From Salinimicrobium flavum (GTDB lineage: Bacteria; Bacteroidota; Bacteroidia; Flavobacteriales; Flavobacteriaceae), in NCBI RefSeq assembly GCF_042684505.1, contig NZ_JBHULT010000009.1, positions 1 through 64,000 on the forward strand: 64,000 nt of DNA. The letters run 5' to 3'. The notes below the pieces were generated by a model. The model worked only from the letters and a program-made list of their open reading frames with translations, had not been told where the DNA came from and made no database searches. The translations under genes and the position numbers were made by a program. This document shows, one piece after another, positions 26,583 to 35,417 of the stretch. Every line of letters begins with the position of its first letter. Positions within the stretch are counted from its first letter, which is position 1.

Positions 26583-28427
26583 CTACTTACTCAGCGCCTT
26601 TACTATTCTGTCTTCATTTATAAGTACATCTCTGAAGAGCACGTGTGGGAACTGCTTATGACTCGAGGACTTAAAGGCATCATGAATTTGCAGTAAAGAT
26701 GAAGCTGTAATTAACGAAAGATTCAGTTCAGTATTCATCTCACAGTCCGTTATGAAATCATCACTAAATTCAGGGGCAAGAAGTAATATTTTTACCACGC
26801 GCCTATCATTATTTTCAACTAACTTCTTATACGCCTTTAACTGCCTCGATACAGTACTAAATTTATTATACCCTCTTTCCTTACTTGTCTTACATTCCAC
26901 TATTATTACATCTCCATTTTCAATATGCAATAGGATATCTACCATGTCTTTGTTGGTATTTAATCGCTTCTTCAAGTTCTCATCCACATTAAATCCTAAC
27001 TCTGTAAAGATTTTTCTGGTTAGCTCTTCAAACTTTAACCCTAGTTCGCTTTCTTTTGTAGAAATTCCATTGCTCTTAAGGGCATTCAGGTCTCTATAAG
27101 CAACCTTCTCATAGTTTTCGAGGAAAAGGTTCTCTGCATCTTTGTAGTGCTCCAGGATGTTCAAAATATCATCACCACGCTGTTTAATTCCATTCTCGGA
27201 AATGAATAGCTTCAGATCATCCTTTGCAATTAAATCAAGAATATCCCGTGGTTTTATGTTGTAATCAAGAAGAAATTCAGCACGTAAAACAAACTCCTCC
27301 TGAAGCACAAACTGTTTCTGAATCTGCTTGTTCAGTTTAGGCAAAGAAATATTTAATTCAGCTAACATCTTTTCATATCCGTCAAGAGCAATGTTTATTC
27401 TTTCATCGTTCTCAACATTCTCAAAATATTCAACCAGGCTCTGAATCTTGTCTTCAATAGTACTTCCTCTGAGATTCTCAATCCCCAGACTTTTTTCACA
27501 AAGCCTGTTTAGCTCGTTCTTTTTCTCAGTTAAAGTAGCTCCTTTTTTATGTATATCATTTTTCAACAGCCCCGTAAAAGAAATTCCTTCTTTGATGATC
27601 TCTTCAATTTTTTCTGAAAAACTAAGATCCTTATTGATGTTATGTTTTCGAGCTATTTGATTTATAACTGGCTCCCGAAGTATCCTCAAGGTTCTGCGTA
27701 AGAACTTGTCGGCTACCTCTTTTTCCCTGACTCTTCGCAGAACTCTTACCATTTCATCCGCAACGTAAATGGTATTCTCTTTCTTTGAAAAGAACAGCAC
27801 ACCTATATTCTTCAAGTTATTGATCACATCCAGCACGTCCACCTTTTTAATGGGAAGTATGGAATAGTTAATCAGCTTGATTTCTTCTTGAGATAGTTCT
27901 AACTCCTGAGATAAAGTAAGAATAATTGATAGTTCGTCTGAAGATATTCTGGCATCCCTATTGTTCTCAATATCGTTGTGATAAGCCGTTTCAAGACAGG
28001 CCGAATAAATAGTGTAGTCTCTTTTGCGCTCCTCAGAAATTTCAGATTTGTCGCTTTTTAGTTCTTCCTGGAGTTTTTTGGTTTTTGTCTTTAAGTTTCG
28101 AATTTCTGCTTCATATAATCTTGAAAACCAGTCCTGTTTCATTATACAATTGCCATCCTGAATTATGATATCTGTCAGAATATCGAGCTGAGAGGATGTA
28201 TCCTGAAATTCACATTTCAAGTACTCATAAAATTCATTATTAATTAATGAAAATACTTTAGAAATATTTCTACTGTCAGCGGATTTCAGTCCCCTATCTG
28301 CAGAGCTTAAGATTTTCTCAATTTCTTTTGCGTTCTTAGGATTAGTGGAGATGATGTTGTCTATCACCTTTATGAACGAGTTTTTCTCTATTGAACCCAG
28401 GCGATCCAATATTTTCTCTAACTTCAT
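26583..28427 (-). CDS. PD-(D/E)XK nuclease-domain protein (Mrr-like C-terminus)
   Basis: This is a 614-residue protein. The last 150 residues form a restriction-endonuclease-like fold: an LGLKFEELTRKIFTELGF helix, then VDILLHIENGDVIIVECK with D497, E511 and K513 as the D-E-x-K catalytic set. The first 450 residues are mainly helical, with a predicted coiled coil near 108-140 and no recognised domain. It is probably a DNA-targeting defence nuclease with a helical sensor region (inference). It stands alone, flanked by intergenic repeat copies A and B. Confidence 0.7.
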   Translation of the reverse strand: MKLEKILDRLGSIEKNSFIKVIDNIISTNPKNAKEIEKILSSADRGLKSADSRNISKVFSLINNEFYEYLKCEFQDTSSQLDILTDIIIQDGNCIMKQDWFSRLYEAEIRNLKTKTKKLQEELKSDKSEISEERKRDYTIYSACLETAYHNDIENNRDARISSDELSIILTLSQELELSQEEIKLINYSILPIKKVDVLDVINNLKNIGVLFFSKKENTIYVADEMVRVLRRVREKEVADKFLRRTLRILREPVINQIARKHNINKDLSFSEKIEEIIKEGISFTGLLKNDIHKKGATLTEKKNELNRLCEKSLGIENLRGSTIEDKIQSLVEYFENVENDERINIALDGYEKMLAELNISLPKLNKQIQKQFVLQEEFVLRAEFLLDYNIKPRDILDLIAKDDLKLFISENGIKQRGDDILNILEHYKDAENLFLENYEKVAYRDLNALKSNGISTKESELGLKFEELTRKIFTELGFNVDENLKKRLNTNKDMVDILLHIENGDVIIVECKTSKERGYNKFSTVSRQLKAYKKLVENNDRRVVKILLLAPEFSDDFITDCEMNTELNLSLITASSLLQIHDAFKSSSHKQFPHVLFRDVLINEDRIVKALSK

Positions 28428-28958
28428 TGTTTTCTTGTATTAAGAGTTAATCAAGTTTGTGCAATGAGAGGTAGGGGATCTTTTGCTTTAACTTAATAGG
28501 AAGTGTTAAATATATCAAAAAAAATTACGGACTGGTAATTTCTTCTGGGGAAATTATTTGAAAACAGGAAATAGAGCATAAAAACAGGATGGCGTGGATT
28601 TTTGAGAAGTTTTCTTGATATCAACTTAATTGCGAAAAACTGATATACAGAAGTTAATACAGTAGCTAATGAAACGCTTCTATACTCTGAAATTTTTTTT
28701 GTTGAGGTAGATTAAATCTGGAAGATAAAGACGTCTCAGAACGCCTGAAACACCCTTCTTTTGAGCTTAAATTCAAGTCGATGAGATGGCATCTACTCTT
28801 CAAAGAGCCAAACTGGAGACCTTCATTGCAAGCGGGCACAGAGTTTCGAGTTGAGACAGGCTTAGGCAGTGCTTCTACATATACTTGGCAGCGAAGCAAA
28901 AAGCTTCATTTACCAACTGAACTCCCAATATTTTTATAAGTGCTGTTAGCGTCTTTTT
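28428..28958. other. 531-base non-coding spacer with repeat copy B
   Basis: No gene is supported. Bases 28828-28860 (GCAAGCGGGCACAGAGTTTC and onward) match parts of copies A and C. A GCTGTTAGCGTC word near 28940, just beyond the stop of the next minus-strand gene, resembles an attC right-end core. The remainder is AT-rich and without clear hairpins. Confidence 0.55.
28828..28860. repeat. Repeated intergenic element, copy B (partial)
   Basis: The block GCAAGCGGGCACAGAGTTTC, followed by GAGTTGAGACAGG, aligns with copy A (26488-26520) and copy C (30958-30990). The TAAC-TCTCGTA landmark is not found at the expected distance. Confidence 0.55.
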
Positions 28959-30857
28959 TTAAAGTTTTTTTATTGATTCTTCAATCACTGTGTTCAGTTC
29001 GTTTAATGAAAATTTTCTAATTACTTTTTTTCTATTCTTTTTACTTCTTATTTCTTTTAAAAGCTTGGATTGTAATTTCACTAGTAAATCCTTCTCTTGT
29101 CTTTGGTTGTCTTGGATTACCACATTTGTGTATGTTTTCTCGGGAAAATATCTGTACTCAATAAATTGCTTGAATTTAAAAATTCCGTCATTGTTAAGCT
29201 GAAAAATTGTCTCAGCAAACTTTTTAGGATTAAGTTTGGACAACATCGGCGTATGTTCAATAACATTACCTAAACTTTCATCGTAGACATCTATTTTCTG
29301 ATACAATTCATCAACATTGTCATTTGAAATAGTGTAAAAAATATCTTCTACAACTCTTGTTGATTTTTCTTGTTTAATTTCCTGTAAAAGGTCCTTTGTA
29401 AATTTGACGAGTGATTTAAATTCATCCGATTTGTCTGATGCATAAGCTTTTTGCCAAGAACCCCAAGTCAGCATCGAAAAACCTCTTTCATCTTTAAACT
29501 CCGAAAGGTTTGTTTTTTTTATCAACTTCTTTGCTCTATTGATGACTTGTGACTTTTTTTTAGTCTTATATAAATTTAAATCTATGAGCGAAAATAAAAT
29601 CCCCGAAATATGAAGTATTTCGGTTATGTGAAAATCTTCTGTCCTGAAAAAACTTGTACTTACTCTATTTAACAAAGGTGCAAAATCGTCATCATCCATT
29701 AATTGCCAATACCAGAGTTTTTCCCAATCCTTTTCAACTTTCCCTTTAGAAAAGATTGAAGAATTATTAATTTCAAAAACCAATTCTTCATAGTAACCAT
29801 TTTTTATGAAATCAATTAGTTTAAATGGAGTAAATAACTTAGTCGAATGATGTAGAGAAAATGTTGTAATAATTTCCTCGTATTGCGTGTACTTTTTTTC
29901 ACTTTTACCATCACTTAAAAGGTTTCTTTGTTGAAAGGAAGATATGTCTTCATTTCCTGTTTTAAATTCAAGAAAGTAAATTAAGAAATAACTTAAATAA
30001 TTTTTAATCAACTCTTTATACCTTTCTTCGTCCTTCGATAACTCTTCCCCAGTGAAATTGAATAATCGTTCAAAATCGTAAATAGCTCTTTGTAAAACTC
30101 TTAGATTTTCTTTCTTAGAAATTTCAAAAGTTTTAATTATTATATCCTTAAATTCAAGTAAGTGTGATTGAATATCGCTTGTTACGGAATCTAAAAAGAA
30201 ATTAATCGCTTGTTCTGTATCTGGTTTAATTTCAAATGTTTGCCCTATTATTTTCTCTTTAAAGATTGGGTACTTATACTTACTATCTTTTGTGGTTTTC
30301 TCATCTATTTTATCTTCGTCAGAAATCAAAATCACTTTGCACTGTGAATGTTCTACAAAGTCGTTAATAAAGCCATATAGCTCATCGATTGGAATTTTAC
30401 AGCGCTCAATGTCATCGAAAATAAGAATACGATTTCCTTTGATTTTATCATTTGAAGATTTGAAAATAGAAATCGGGTCAAAATTTATGTTTATACTACC
30501 ATCAGCTTTTTTGTCATTGTCATAATCAAAGTCAATTTTTAAGGTTGTTTTGATAAACCCTTTAAGAATGTCAGTTGCGAATTTTGTGCCTTTGGAATAA
30601 AGGAACGGTGATATTTTGGCTTTCAGGGATTCAACAATTTCACTTTTCTTAGAAACACCATTAAGTGAAACATAAATAGGTTTCAAATTTATTTCTTCAT
30701 TATCAGAAATAATTTGCGCGTTCTCCCATTCTTCAATTATCCCTCTTATAAAATAAGTTTTTCCTGCTCCCCATTTCCCTTTCAGCATTACAGCAAAATT
30801 TGGGTTTTGAGAGGCTACGAAATAATTAAGATATTCCTTTGTAGTCTGATTTATCAT
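28959..30857 (-). CDS. KAP family P-loop NTPase
   Basis: This is a 632-residue protein with a KAP-type P-loop NTPase domain at the N-terminus: Walker A GKWGAGKT (27-34) and Walker B RILIFDDIERC (143-153), followed by VILISDEDKI, the sensor-like strand. The KAP class is known for membrane-associated or phage-defence ATPases. No strong transmembrane pair is seen here, so it is probably soluble. The C-terminal half is helical and Lys-rich without a recognised domain. It could work with the HNH protein encoded upstream, but an intervening repeat element separates them. Confidence 0.75.
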   Translation of the reverse strand: MINQTTKEYLNYFVASQNPNFAVMLKGKWGAGKTYFIRGIIEEWENAQIISDNEEINLKPIYVSLNGVSKKSEIVESLKAKISPFLYSKGTKFATDILKGFIKTTLKIDFDYDNDKKADGSININFDPISIFKSSNDKIKGNRILIFDDIERCKIPIDELYGFINDFVEHSQCKVILISDEDKIDEKTTKDSKYKYPIFKEKIIGQTFEIKPDTEQAINFFLDSVTSDIQSHLLEFKDIIIKTFEISKKENLRVLQRAIYDFERLFNFTGEELSKDEERYKELIKNYLSYFLIYFLEFKTGNEDISSFQQRNLLSDGKSEKKYTQYEEIITTFSLHHSTKLFTPFKLIDFIKNGYYEELVFEINNSSIFSKGKVEKDWEKLWYWQLMDDDDFAPLLNRVSTSFFRTEDFHITEILHISGILFSLIDLNLYKTKKKSQVINRAKKLIKKTNLSEFKDERGFSMLTWGSWQKAYASDKSDEFKSLVKFTKDLLQEIKQEKSTRVVEDIFYTISNDNVDELYQKIDVYDESLGNVIEHTPMLSKLNPKKFAETIFQLNNDGIFKFKQFIEYRYFPEKTYTNVVIQDNQRQEKDLLVKLQSKLLKEIRSKKNRKKVIRKFSLNELNTVIEESIKKL

Positions 30858-30895
30858 TTAATTTTAGGTATGTGGATTTAATGTTACAGCTGATG

Positions 30896-30990
30896 TAACA
30901 TCTCGTATGATAATACTGGGAGCTGGCGTCTGACCGTTCACTGGACAAAATGGCATTGCAAGAAGGCACAGACTTTTGACTGGAGACAGC
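30896..30990. repeat. Repeated intergenic element, copy C
   Basis: TAACATCTCGTA (30896-30907), AGCTGGC, GGACAA and GCAAGAAGGCACAGACTTTT (from 30958) repeat the layout of copy A. The start-to-block distance is 51 bases here and 52 in copy A. A small perfect hairpin, TGTTAC/GTAACA, precedes it. Confidence 0.65.
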
Positions 30991-31029
30991 TTGAACATGT
31001 TTTCTAACAAGTTCTTTGCTGTCAACAAT

Positions 31030-31851
31030 TTAATCAACGCAATAAGAATTGGAGTAGTTCTCTTCAAATTCCTTTTGATATCTATCCAACAAGTTTCGGA
31101 GTTCCTCATTTCCTGAGTCATTCTTCAGAAGAATTTCAATACTTTTTAACTTTAATTGATTTACACATAAATATAAATGTGAAAAATAATTCGGACGGCC
31201 GATGTGGTGTAAATCCCAATTTCTATTTATCAAAGGATTCTCATAATGTGGAACCTTCTCAGTTTTTTCATAATCTAACCCTAGCTTTTTAAAAAGTTCC
31301 GTTAAATCGATTCTTAAAACCTTTGTGCTGTCAGATTCTGCGCAGATATCACAATAATTACTAATTGATTTTATATGTTCTTCAAGTTCATCAAAAAGAT
31401 CAAGTATTTCTTTGTCGAAATCTCGTTCTACCTTGAGCTCTTCAAAGTCAAATTCTTTTTTAGATAATCTATTCCAGTAATAATCAATTTCAAACTTCAA
31501 TTGTCTAATCATTTTTTCGGAAGCCTCCCTGCCTTCTTCTGAAAATTGAGCTTCGTGAATTTTTTTTATCTCCCTTAATTTTTCTTCAGGAAAGTCTTCA
31601 ATGATATCAGTTTCTATATGGTGTCGATGGCACATTAGTAGCAAATTTTCATATGACCTCCTTTCTTCATCAGTTTGATCAGCATTGTATCTTTCGCCAC
31701 CCTCATTTGCCGCATTAATATGACAAACTTGTGCTATTAAAATTCCATTCTTGTTGAAAATAGGATGATCACAACCTGGAAATGCACATTGATTTCCAGA
31801 GTGTGCAAATAATTGTCTTAATGTTTTTGTAGAAGGGGTTTTTCTCGCCAT
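31030..31851 (-). CDS. HNH endonuclease-like protein
   Basis: This is a 273-residue protein with an N-terminal HNH-type zinc/nuclease module: C22-x4-C27 (CAFPGC), C43-H44-I (start of the active-site strand), GGERYN, and a CHRHH block (C74-H75-R-H77-H78) within RSYENLLLMCHRHHIETD. This is a common layout for defence-associated HNH proteins. The C-terminal 170 residues are mainly helical with a possible coiled coil (about 100-160) and no recognised domain. It is separated from both neighbours by palindromic or repeated spacers. Nuclease activity is predicted, not shown. Confidence 0.75.
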   Translation of the reverse strand: MARKTPSTKTLRQLFAHSGNQCAFPGCDHPIFNKNGILIAQVCHINAANEGGERYNADQTDEERRSYENLLLMCHRHHIETDIIEDFPEEKLREIKKIHEAQFSEEGREASEKMIRQLKFEIDYYWNRLSKKEFDFEELKVERDFDKEILDLFDELEEHIKSISNYCDICAESDSTKVLRIDLTELFKKLGLDYEKTEKVPHYENPLINRNWDLHHIGRPNYFSHLYLCVNQLKLKSIEILLKNDSGNEELRNLLDRYQKEFEENYSNSYCVD

Positions 31852-31864
31852 TTATTAAATATTG

Positions 31865-31907
31865 TTGCCAAAGTCCTGAGGCTATGATTTGGACCCATTG
31901 TTGGCAA
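31865..31907. repeat. Two-part stem-loop spacer (attC-like), copy D
   Basis: Outer arms TTGCCAA (31865-31871) and TTGGCAA (31901-31907) and inner arms GTCC (31873-31876) and GGAC (31891-31894) pair with a single unpaired base on one side and six on the other. This two-box layout is like an integron attC site. It fills the gap between the HNH gene start and the stop of the next gene. Confidence 0.55.
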
Positions 31908-31911
31908 TTTT

Positions 31912-33384
31912 TTATTTTACATTTGATGCAGATAGTTTATTGTCACAAGCATCAATCAATACGATACTTGGGTTATTCTGAAGTTTTAATTCTTGTAAAA
32001 TTTTATTCACCTTAACTAATTCCATATCGTCAAAGAACATTATCACTTTAATACTTTTACTGGTGTTATTAGCAGCTTCATAAACCCTTACCTGATTTTC
32101 TAAGTTCATTTTAAGTTTGGAATTTGATGCTAGTTTAAATTCAACTAAAGTTTTGTCTTTTGAGCCACTAGAAACGGTATAATCGACTGGTCCTCTTCCA
32201 TTGTTCACCTCTCTGTTCACGTCAAATGGAGTTGCGTGCCAAGTCAAGCGGTAGATTACTTGTAAATCAGCCTCTCTCTTAATCGCTTTTCCTTTGGAAT
32301 AAAACAGTCTATATCCGTCCTTATTTTCGATTACATCTTTCAAAAACTCAACTCTTTCAAGAGCTTCCTCAAAAGAACCTTTTGGATTGATTTCGTAGAA
32401 ATCCGTTTTGTCTATCAGATCGCCAATTAGGGTTGAAACGTTTTGTATGAATACTTCTTCAACCTCTTCGACTCTTTCTTGAGATATATTTTTCGCACCT
32501 ACCTTATTCTCTTCCTTAGTCTTTATATAGTATTTCAGAATGTCAGGAAACTTTTTTATAGTTTCATTAATAGCGAAGGAAAGTTCCTTTTGAGTCGGTC
32601 TTTTCTTTTTGGGTTTAGGAGGGATTTTTGACCGAAAATAATTATGTATCTCAGAGCGTAACTGGTCGTTCGGTATAGCATCACAAATGCTTTCAAAATT
32701 TCCTTTCAAGTCATTGCTATTTATCCAGTTGTCATCCTTAGTTAGCAAATCTTTTGGAGTCAGCAGCACGAAATCTCCATTAAGAAAGGGTAAGGTAAAC
32801 TGTCTTGGCATCCATCTTTCCATTTCGTAATCAAAATAGACTTTGCTGACCATAATTGTCTTTACTTGTTCTTGCTTTAAGTTTTCTGTTGCAAATTTCT
32901 CAGTATATTCTGCTAAGTATCCTTTTATTAGGTTACAGGTAAAATCGCTGATGTTGTCCTTTCCAACACCTATTTGAAAGAGACCAGCTTTTTCTAAATG
33001 AGACGAAACTGTGACTCTCTCGTTATTCAAATCGTCATAAACAACGTGCATACTTGCGGACATCGCCTCTCCGAACTGCTTTCCTAATCCGCTTCCTCCG
33101 TTTCCCATCAAGCTGTATCCGAGCCAATTTTGCTTTACTTCTGAAAACTTATACCAGCTTTTGATATTGGCATCGGTAATATTCCCTTTTTCCGATTTTG
33201 TCTTTAAAAAAGTTAAGTACTCAATTATGTTTGTATGTAATTTTTGATATTCTTTTTCATTACTGCCAAAAAGTAAAAATGGATCAATAAATAATGGTAG
33301 GTCGTTAATCAGTGAAATATTGAATGCACCATAGTCTTCTAATATTTGCTTATCTACATTAAAATAATCTGAAAAGTATACCAT
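31912..33384 (-). CDS. PD-(D/E)XK nuclease-like protein next to the DISARM-like operon
   Basis: This is a 490-residue protein. The C-terminal region has a nuclease-like pattern: GRGPVDYTVSSGSKDK then LVEFKLASN, giving D401, E415 and K417 as a candidate D-E-x-K site. The next strand, VIMFFDDM, is also typical. The N-terminal 380 residues are unrecognised, with a conserved-looking FIDPFLLF near residue 33 and GGSGLGKQFG near 95. It lies 138 bases downstream of the DrmB-like gene. It may act with that system in place of the missing PLD nuclease, or be an independent cassette. Confidence in the fold is moderate. Confidence 0.62.
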   Translation of the reverse strand: MVYFSDYFNVDKQILEDYGAFNISLINDLPLFIDPFLLFGSNEKEYQKLHTNIIEYLTFLKTKSEKGNITDANIKSWYKFSEVKQNWLGYSLMGNGGSGLGKQFGEAMSASMHVVYDDLNNERVTVSSHLEKAGLFQIGVGKDNISDFTCNLIKGYLAEYTEKFATENLKQEQVKTIMVSKVYFDYEMERWMPRQFTLPFLNGDFVLLTPKDLLTKDDNWINSNDLKGNFESICDAIPNDQLRSEIHNYFRSKIPPKPKKKRPTQKELSFAINETIKKFPDILKYYIKTKEENKVGAKNISQERVEEVEEVFIQNVSTLIGDLIDKTDFYEINPKGSFEEALERVEFLKDVIENKDGYRLFYSKGKAIKREADLQVIYRLTWHATPFDVNREVNNGRGPVDYTVSSGSKDKTLVEFKLASNSKLKMNLENQVRVYEAANNTSKSIKVIMFFDDMELVKVNKILQELKLQNNPSIVLIDACDNKLSASNVK

Positions 33385-33402
33385 GATTTATTTTTTTAAT
33401 TA

Positions 33403-33444
33403 CAGCGCCAACATCCAAATAAAACAGCGAGATCTGGCGAGCAC
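33403..33444. repeat. Possible divergent intergenic element, copy E
   Basis: Read on the minus strand, GCCAGATCTCGCTGTTTTAT and GGATGTTGGCGC resemble the ends of copies A and C (GCCAGCT...TGTTTT...GAGAYGTTA). The match is weaker than among A, B and C. Confidence 0.35.
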
Positions 33445-33522
33445 ATTTGTCACCAAGACAAGTAAATACTTGCTTTTACTTTATTTTGGAAAATTGTAAA
33501 TGGCAGCAATAGCGTAAGCTTG

Positions 33523-35412
33523 TTATTCTATCATTGTGTTAAAATATCCAATTTCATTGTCAATTAATAAGTTCCTGTCTAAATATAAGTTCGAAAGTTC
33601 ACAAGTGGTTTCAGGGGTTAAGCTACAAGAATGACAAGCAGCTAGGTTCAGTTGCCCAACTCCTTGTCCTTCAGATTCGATGCAAATGGGGTCAGAAGAA
33701 CAATCGGTTGCTCTGAATATTGCACTTTCAATAATTTTTCTCAAATTTTCTAAATCATTGCAAAGATTAGAAAGTCCTCCCAAGTAACCGTCTGTACCGT
33801 CAAATGCAGATATTAAAAATCCGTGCATTGTTTCACTAACATAGAGTCTTTCTGATAAGGAAGATGATGGATAACCACATACATATTCCAATTCTCTAAT
33901 TAGTAGATGGGAAAGTGTATGTATTAATACTTTTCTTGGAGTCAGTGTCTTTGCAATAATTTGATGAGATTTCCAATCCGCATTTTTTGCATTTGATTTG
34001 ATTTTTTCGGTTCTTTCAATTACATATTGTTGTTTTTCCCATTGTTCTAGTTTGCTTTTATCCAAGACGAACAAAATACCTTCTCCATAGCTTTCTAAAG
34101 CAGGTAGGGTTTTAGCATCAAAATTATTCTTTGAAACCGATTGCCTTTGAACTGAATATTCGTATTCTGTTTGGTCTTGCAAGATTGAATCGATATCAAT
34201 TGGTTCGTTTCTTGTAAAGGACGTCTGAACAGTTGTCTTTTTCAACTTGTCAATTTTCACCAATTTTGAGTAACCATGAATTTGTTCACTACAGTCAATT
34301 ACTCTAAATTTTATCTGCTTATTGTCTGGTTGCTCTTTCTCTAAAAAATATTCATATTCAGTTTGGCGGTAAACATTATCTGGTATATATTTTATTTCAC
34401 CTGATTCTAAATACTGCTGAATAAGTTCTTTATCAATTTTCTTTTGGATGCTTATTAGTTGAACAATTTGTTCAGTTGTGAATTGTTCACTTTCTACCAT
34501 GTTGTCAATATCTATTCTTATTTCAACAGATAGTGGATTTTGAAGTTCAGGTATAAAGAGACTGCTCAGGCTATTGGCATAATATACGCTATTACTGGTT
34601 TTCAGTTTTACAGAAATACTAGGTTGCATTGTTATACCACATTCTTCCTCATGAAACTTACCATTTAATTGACCAAGCCAATATTTTTTACCATCACACT
34701 TTTTTTCGAAGTTGAAAATGCCTTTTAGATTTGCCCTTTTCTTGCAATTCTTACACTCAATCCAAATACCTGAAAGCTCAGTGTTTTCTCGGCTTATTTT
34801 ATAAATCAAGTCTTGATGGTCACAACATTTTTTTGTGTAATCCAATTGAGGACCATTTAGCTTCTCAATCTTATTTTCATCTTCATTTTCTTCTACATTG
34901 TTTCTATCAGATGCTAAACGATTATTCCAATACTCCCAAGGTAAATCGTGAATATGTCCGTTGCTACAAGTCATAACAAAACGAAGTTGCTCTAAATGAT
35001 TTTCCTTACAATCTCTATTACTACATTTAGGAGGATTGAAAAAGTCTAAATTCTTTCCCGCACTTCTCCATCTGGTTTTCCACTCAGAATAAAATGCAAA
35101 GCGATTACAATACGTGCAGTAAAACCATTTTGGAAAGTAGTTTGCTTTAGGTCGGACTTGATGTAAAAATGAATCTCTATCAGTAGGGATTGATACCAAA
35201 TGCTTAAGATTGGGGAATCTATTTTTAAGACGCTGTAAAAGCCTATCATCTTTTATGATGTAATGAGCCAATTTTTCATTTAAATCGGAATAGCCCCAAT
35301 TATCAAATGTTTCAATTATTACTGAATTATCTGTTGTCTCAATTAGTGAGCCAACACCACCATAGTTTGATATATGTTTGCTTCTACCGTGCCTGATTTT
35401 ATCGTTTGGCAT
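33523..35412 (-). CDS. drmB: DrmB-like DUF1998 protein (DISARM-type)
   Basis: This is a 629-residue protein matching the DUF1998/DrmB layout. It has an opening RHGRSKHISNYGGVGSLIET and several zinc-ribbon pairs (CTYC near 98; CSNRDC near 130; CKNCKK near 215). The DUF1998 region is at about 485-600, with IHTLSHLLIRELEY and a C-terminal CHSCSLTPETTC cluster. In DISARM, DrmA and DrmB form the core that binds DNA and limits phage entry. The gene starts five bases after the DrmA-like stop, so the two are co-transcribed. It is the last gene of the four-gene operon. Confidence 0.85.
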   Translation of the reverse strand: MPNDKIRHGRSKHISNYGGVGSLIETTDNSVIIETFDNWGYSDLNEKLAHYIIKDDRLLQRLKNRFPNLKHLVSIPTDRDSFLHQVRPKANYFPKWFYCTYCNRFAFYSEWKTRWRSAGKNLDFFNPPKCSNRDCKENHLEQLRFVMTCSNGHIHDLPWEYWNNRLASDRNNVEENEDENKIEKLNGPQLDYTKKCCDHQDLIYKISRENTELSGIWIECKNCKKRANLKGIFNFEKKCDGKKYWLGQLNGKFHEEECGITMQPSISVKLKTSNSVYYANSLSSLFIPELQNPLSVEIRIDIDNMVESEQFTTEQIVQLISIQKKIDKELIQQYLESGEIKYIPDNVYRQTEYEYFLEKEQPDNKQIKFRVIDCSEQIHGYSKLVKIDKLKKTTVQTSFTRNEPIDIDSILQDQTEYEYSVQRQSVSKNNFDAKTLPALESYGEGILFVLDKSKLEQWEKQQYVIERTEKIKSNAKNADWKSHQIIAKTLTPRKVLIHTLSHLLIRELEYVCGYPSSSLSERLYVSETMHGFLISAFDGTDGYLGGLSNLCNDLENLRKIIESAIFRATDCSSDPICIESEGQGVGQLNLAACHSCSLTPETTCELSNLYLDRNLLIDNEIGYFNTMIE

Positions 35413-35417
35413 AACTA

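Noticed and set aside
24156..33522. True integron with gene cassettes
   Set aside because: No integron integrase (IntI) gene is seen. The only recombinase is an element-type tyrosine integrase near mnmE, and the spacers match attC only loosely. Reported as cassette-like only.
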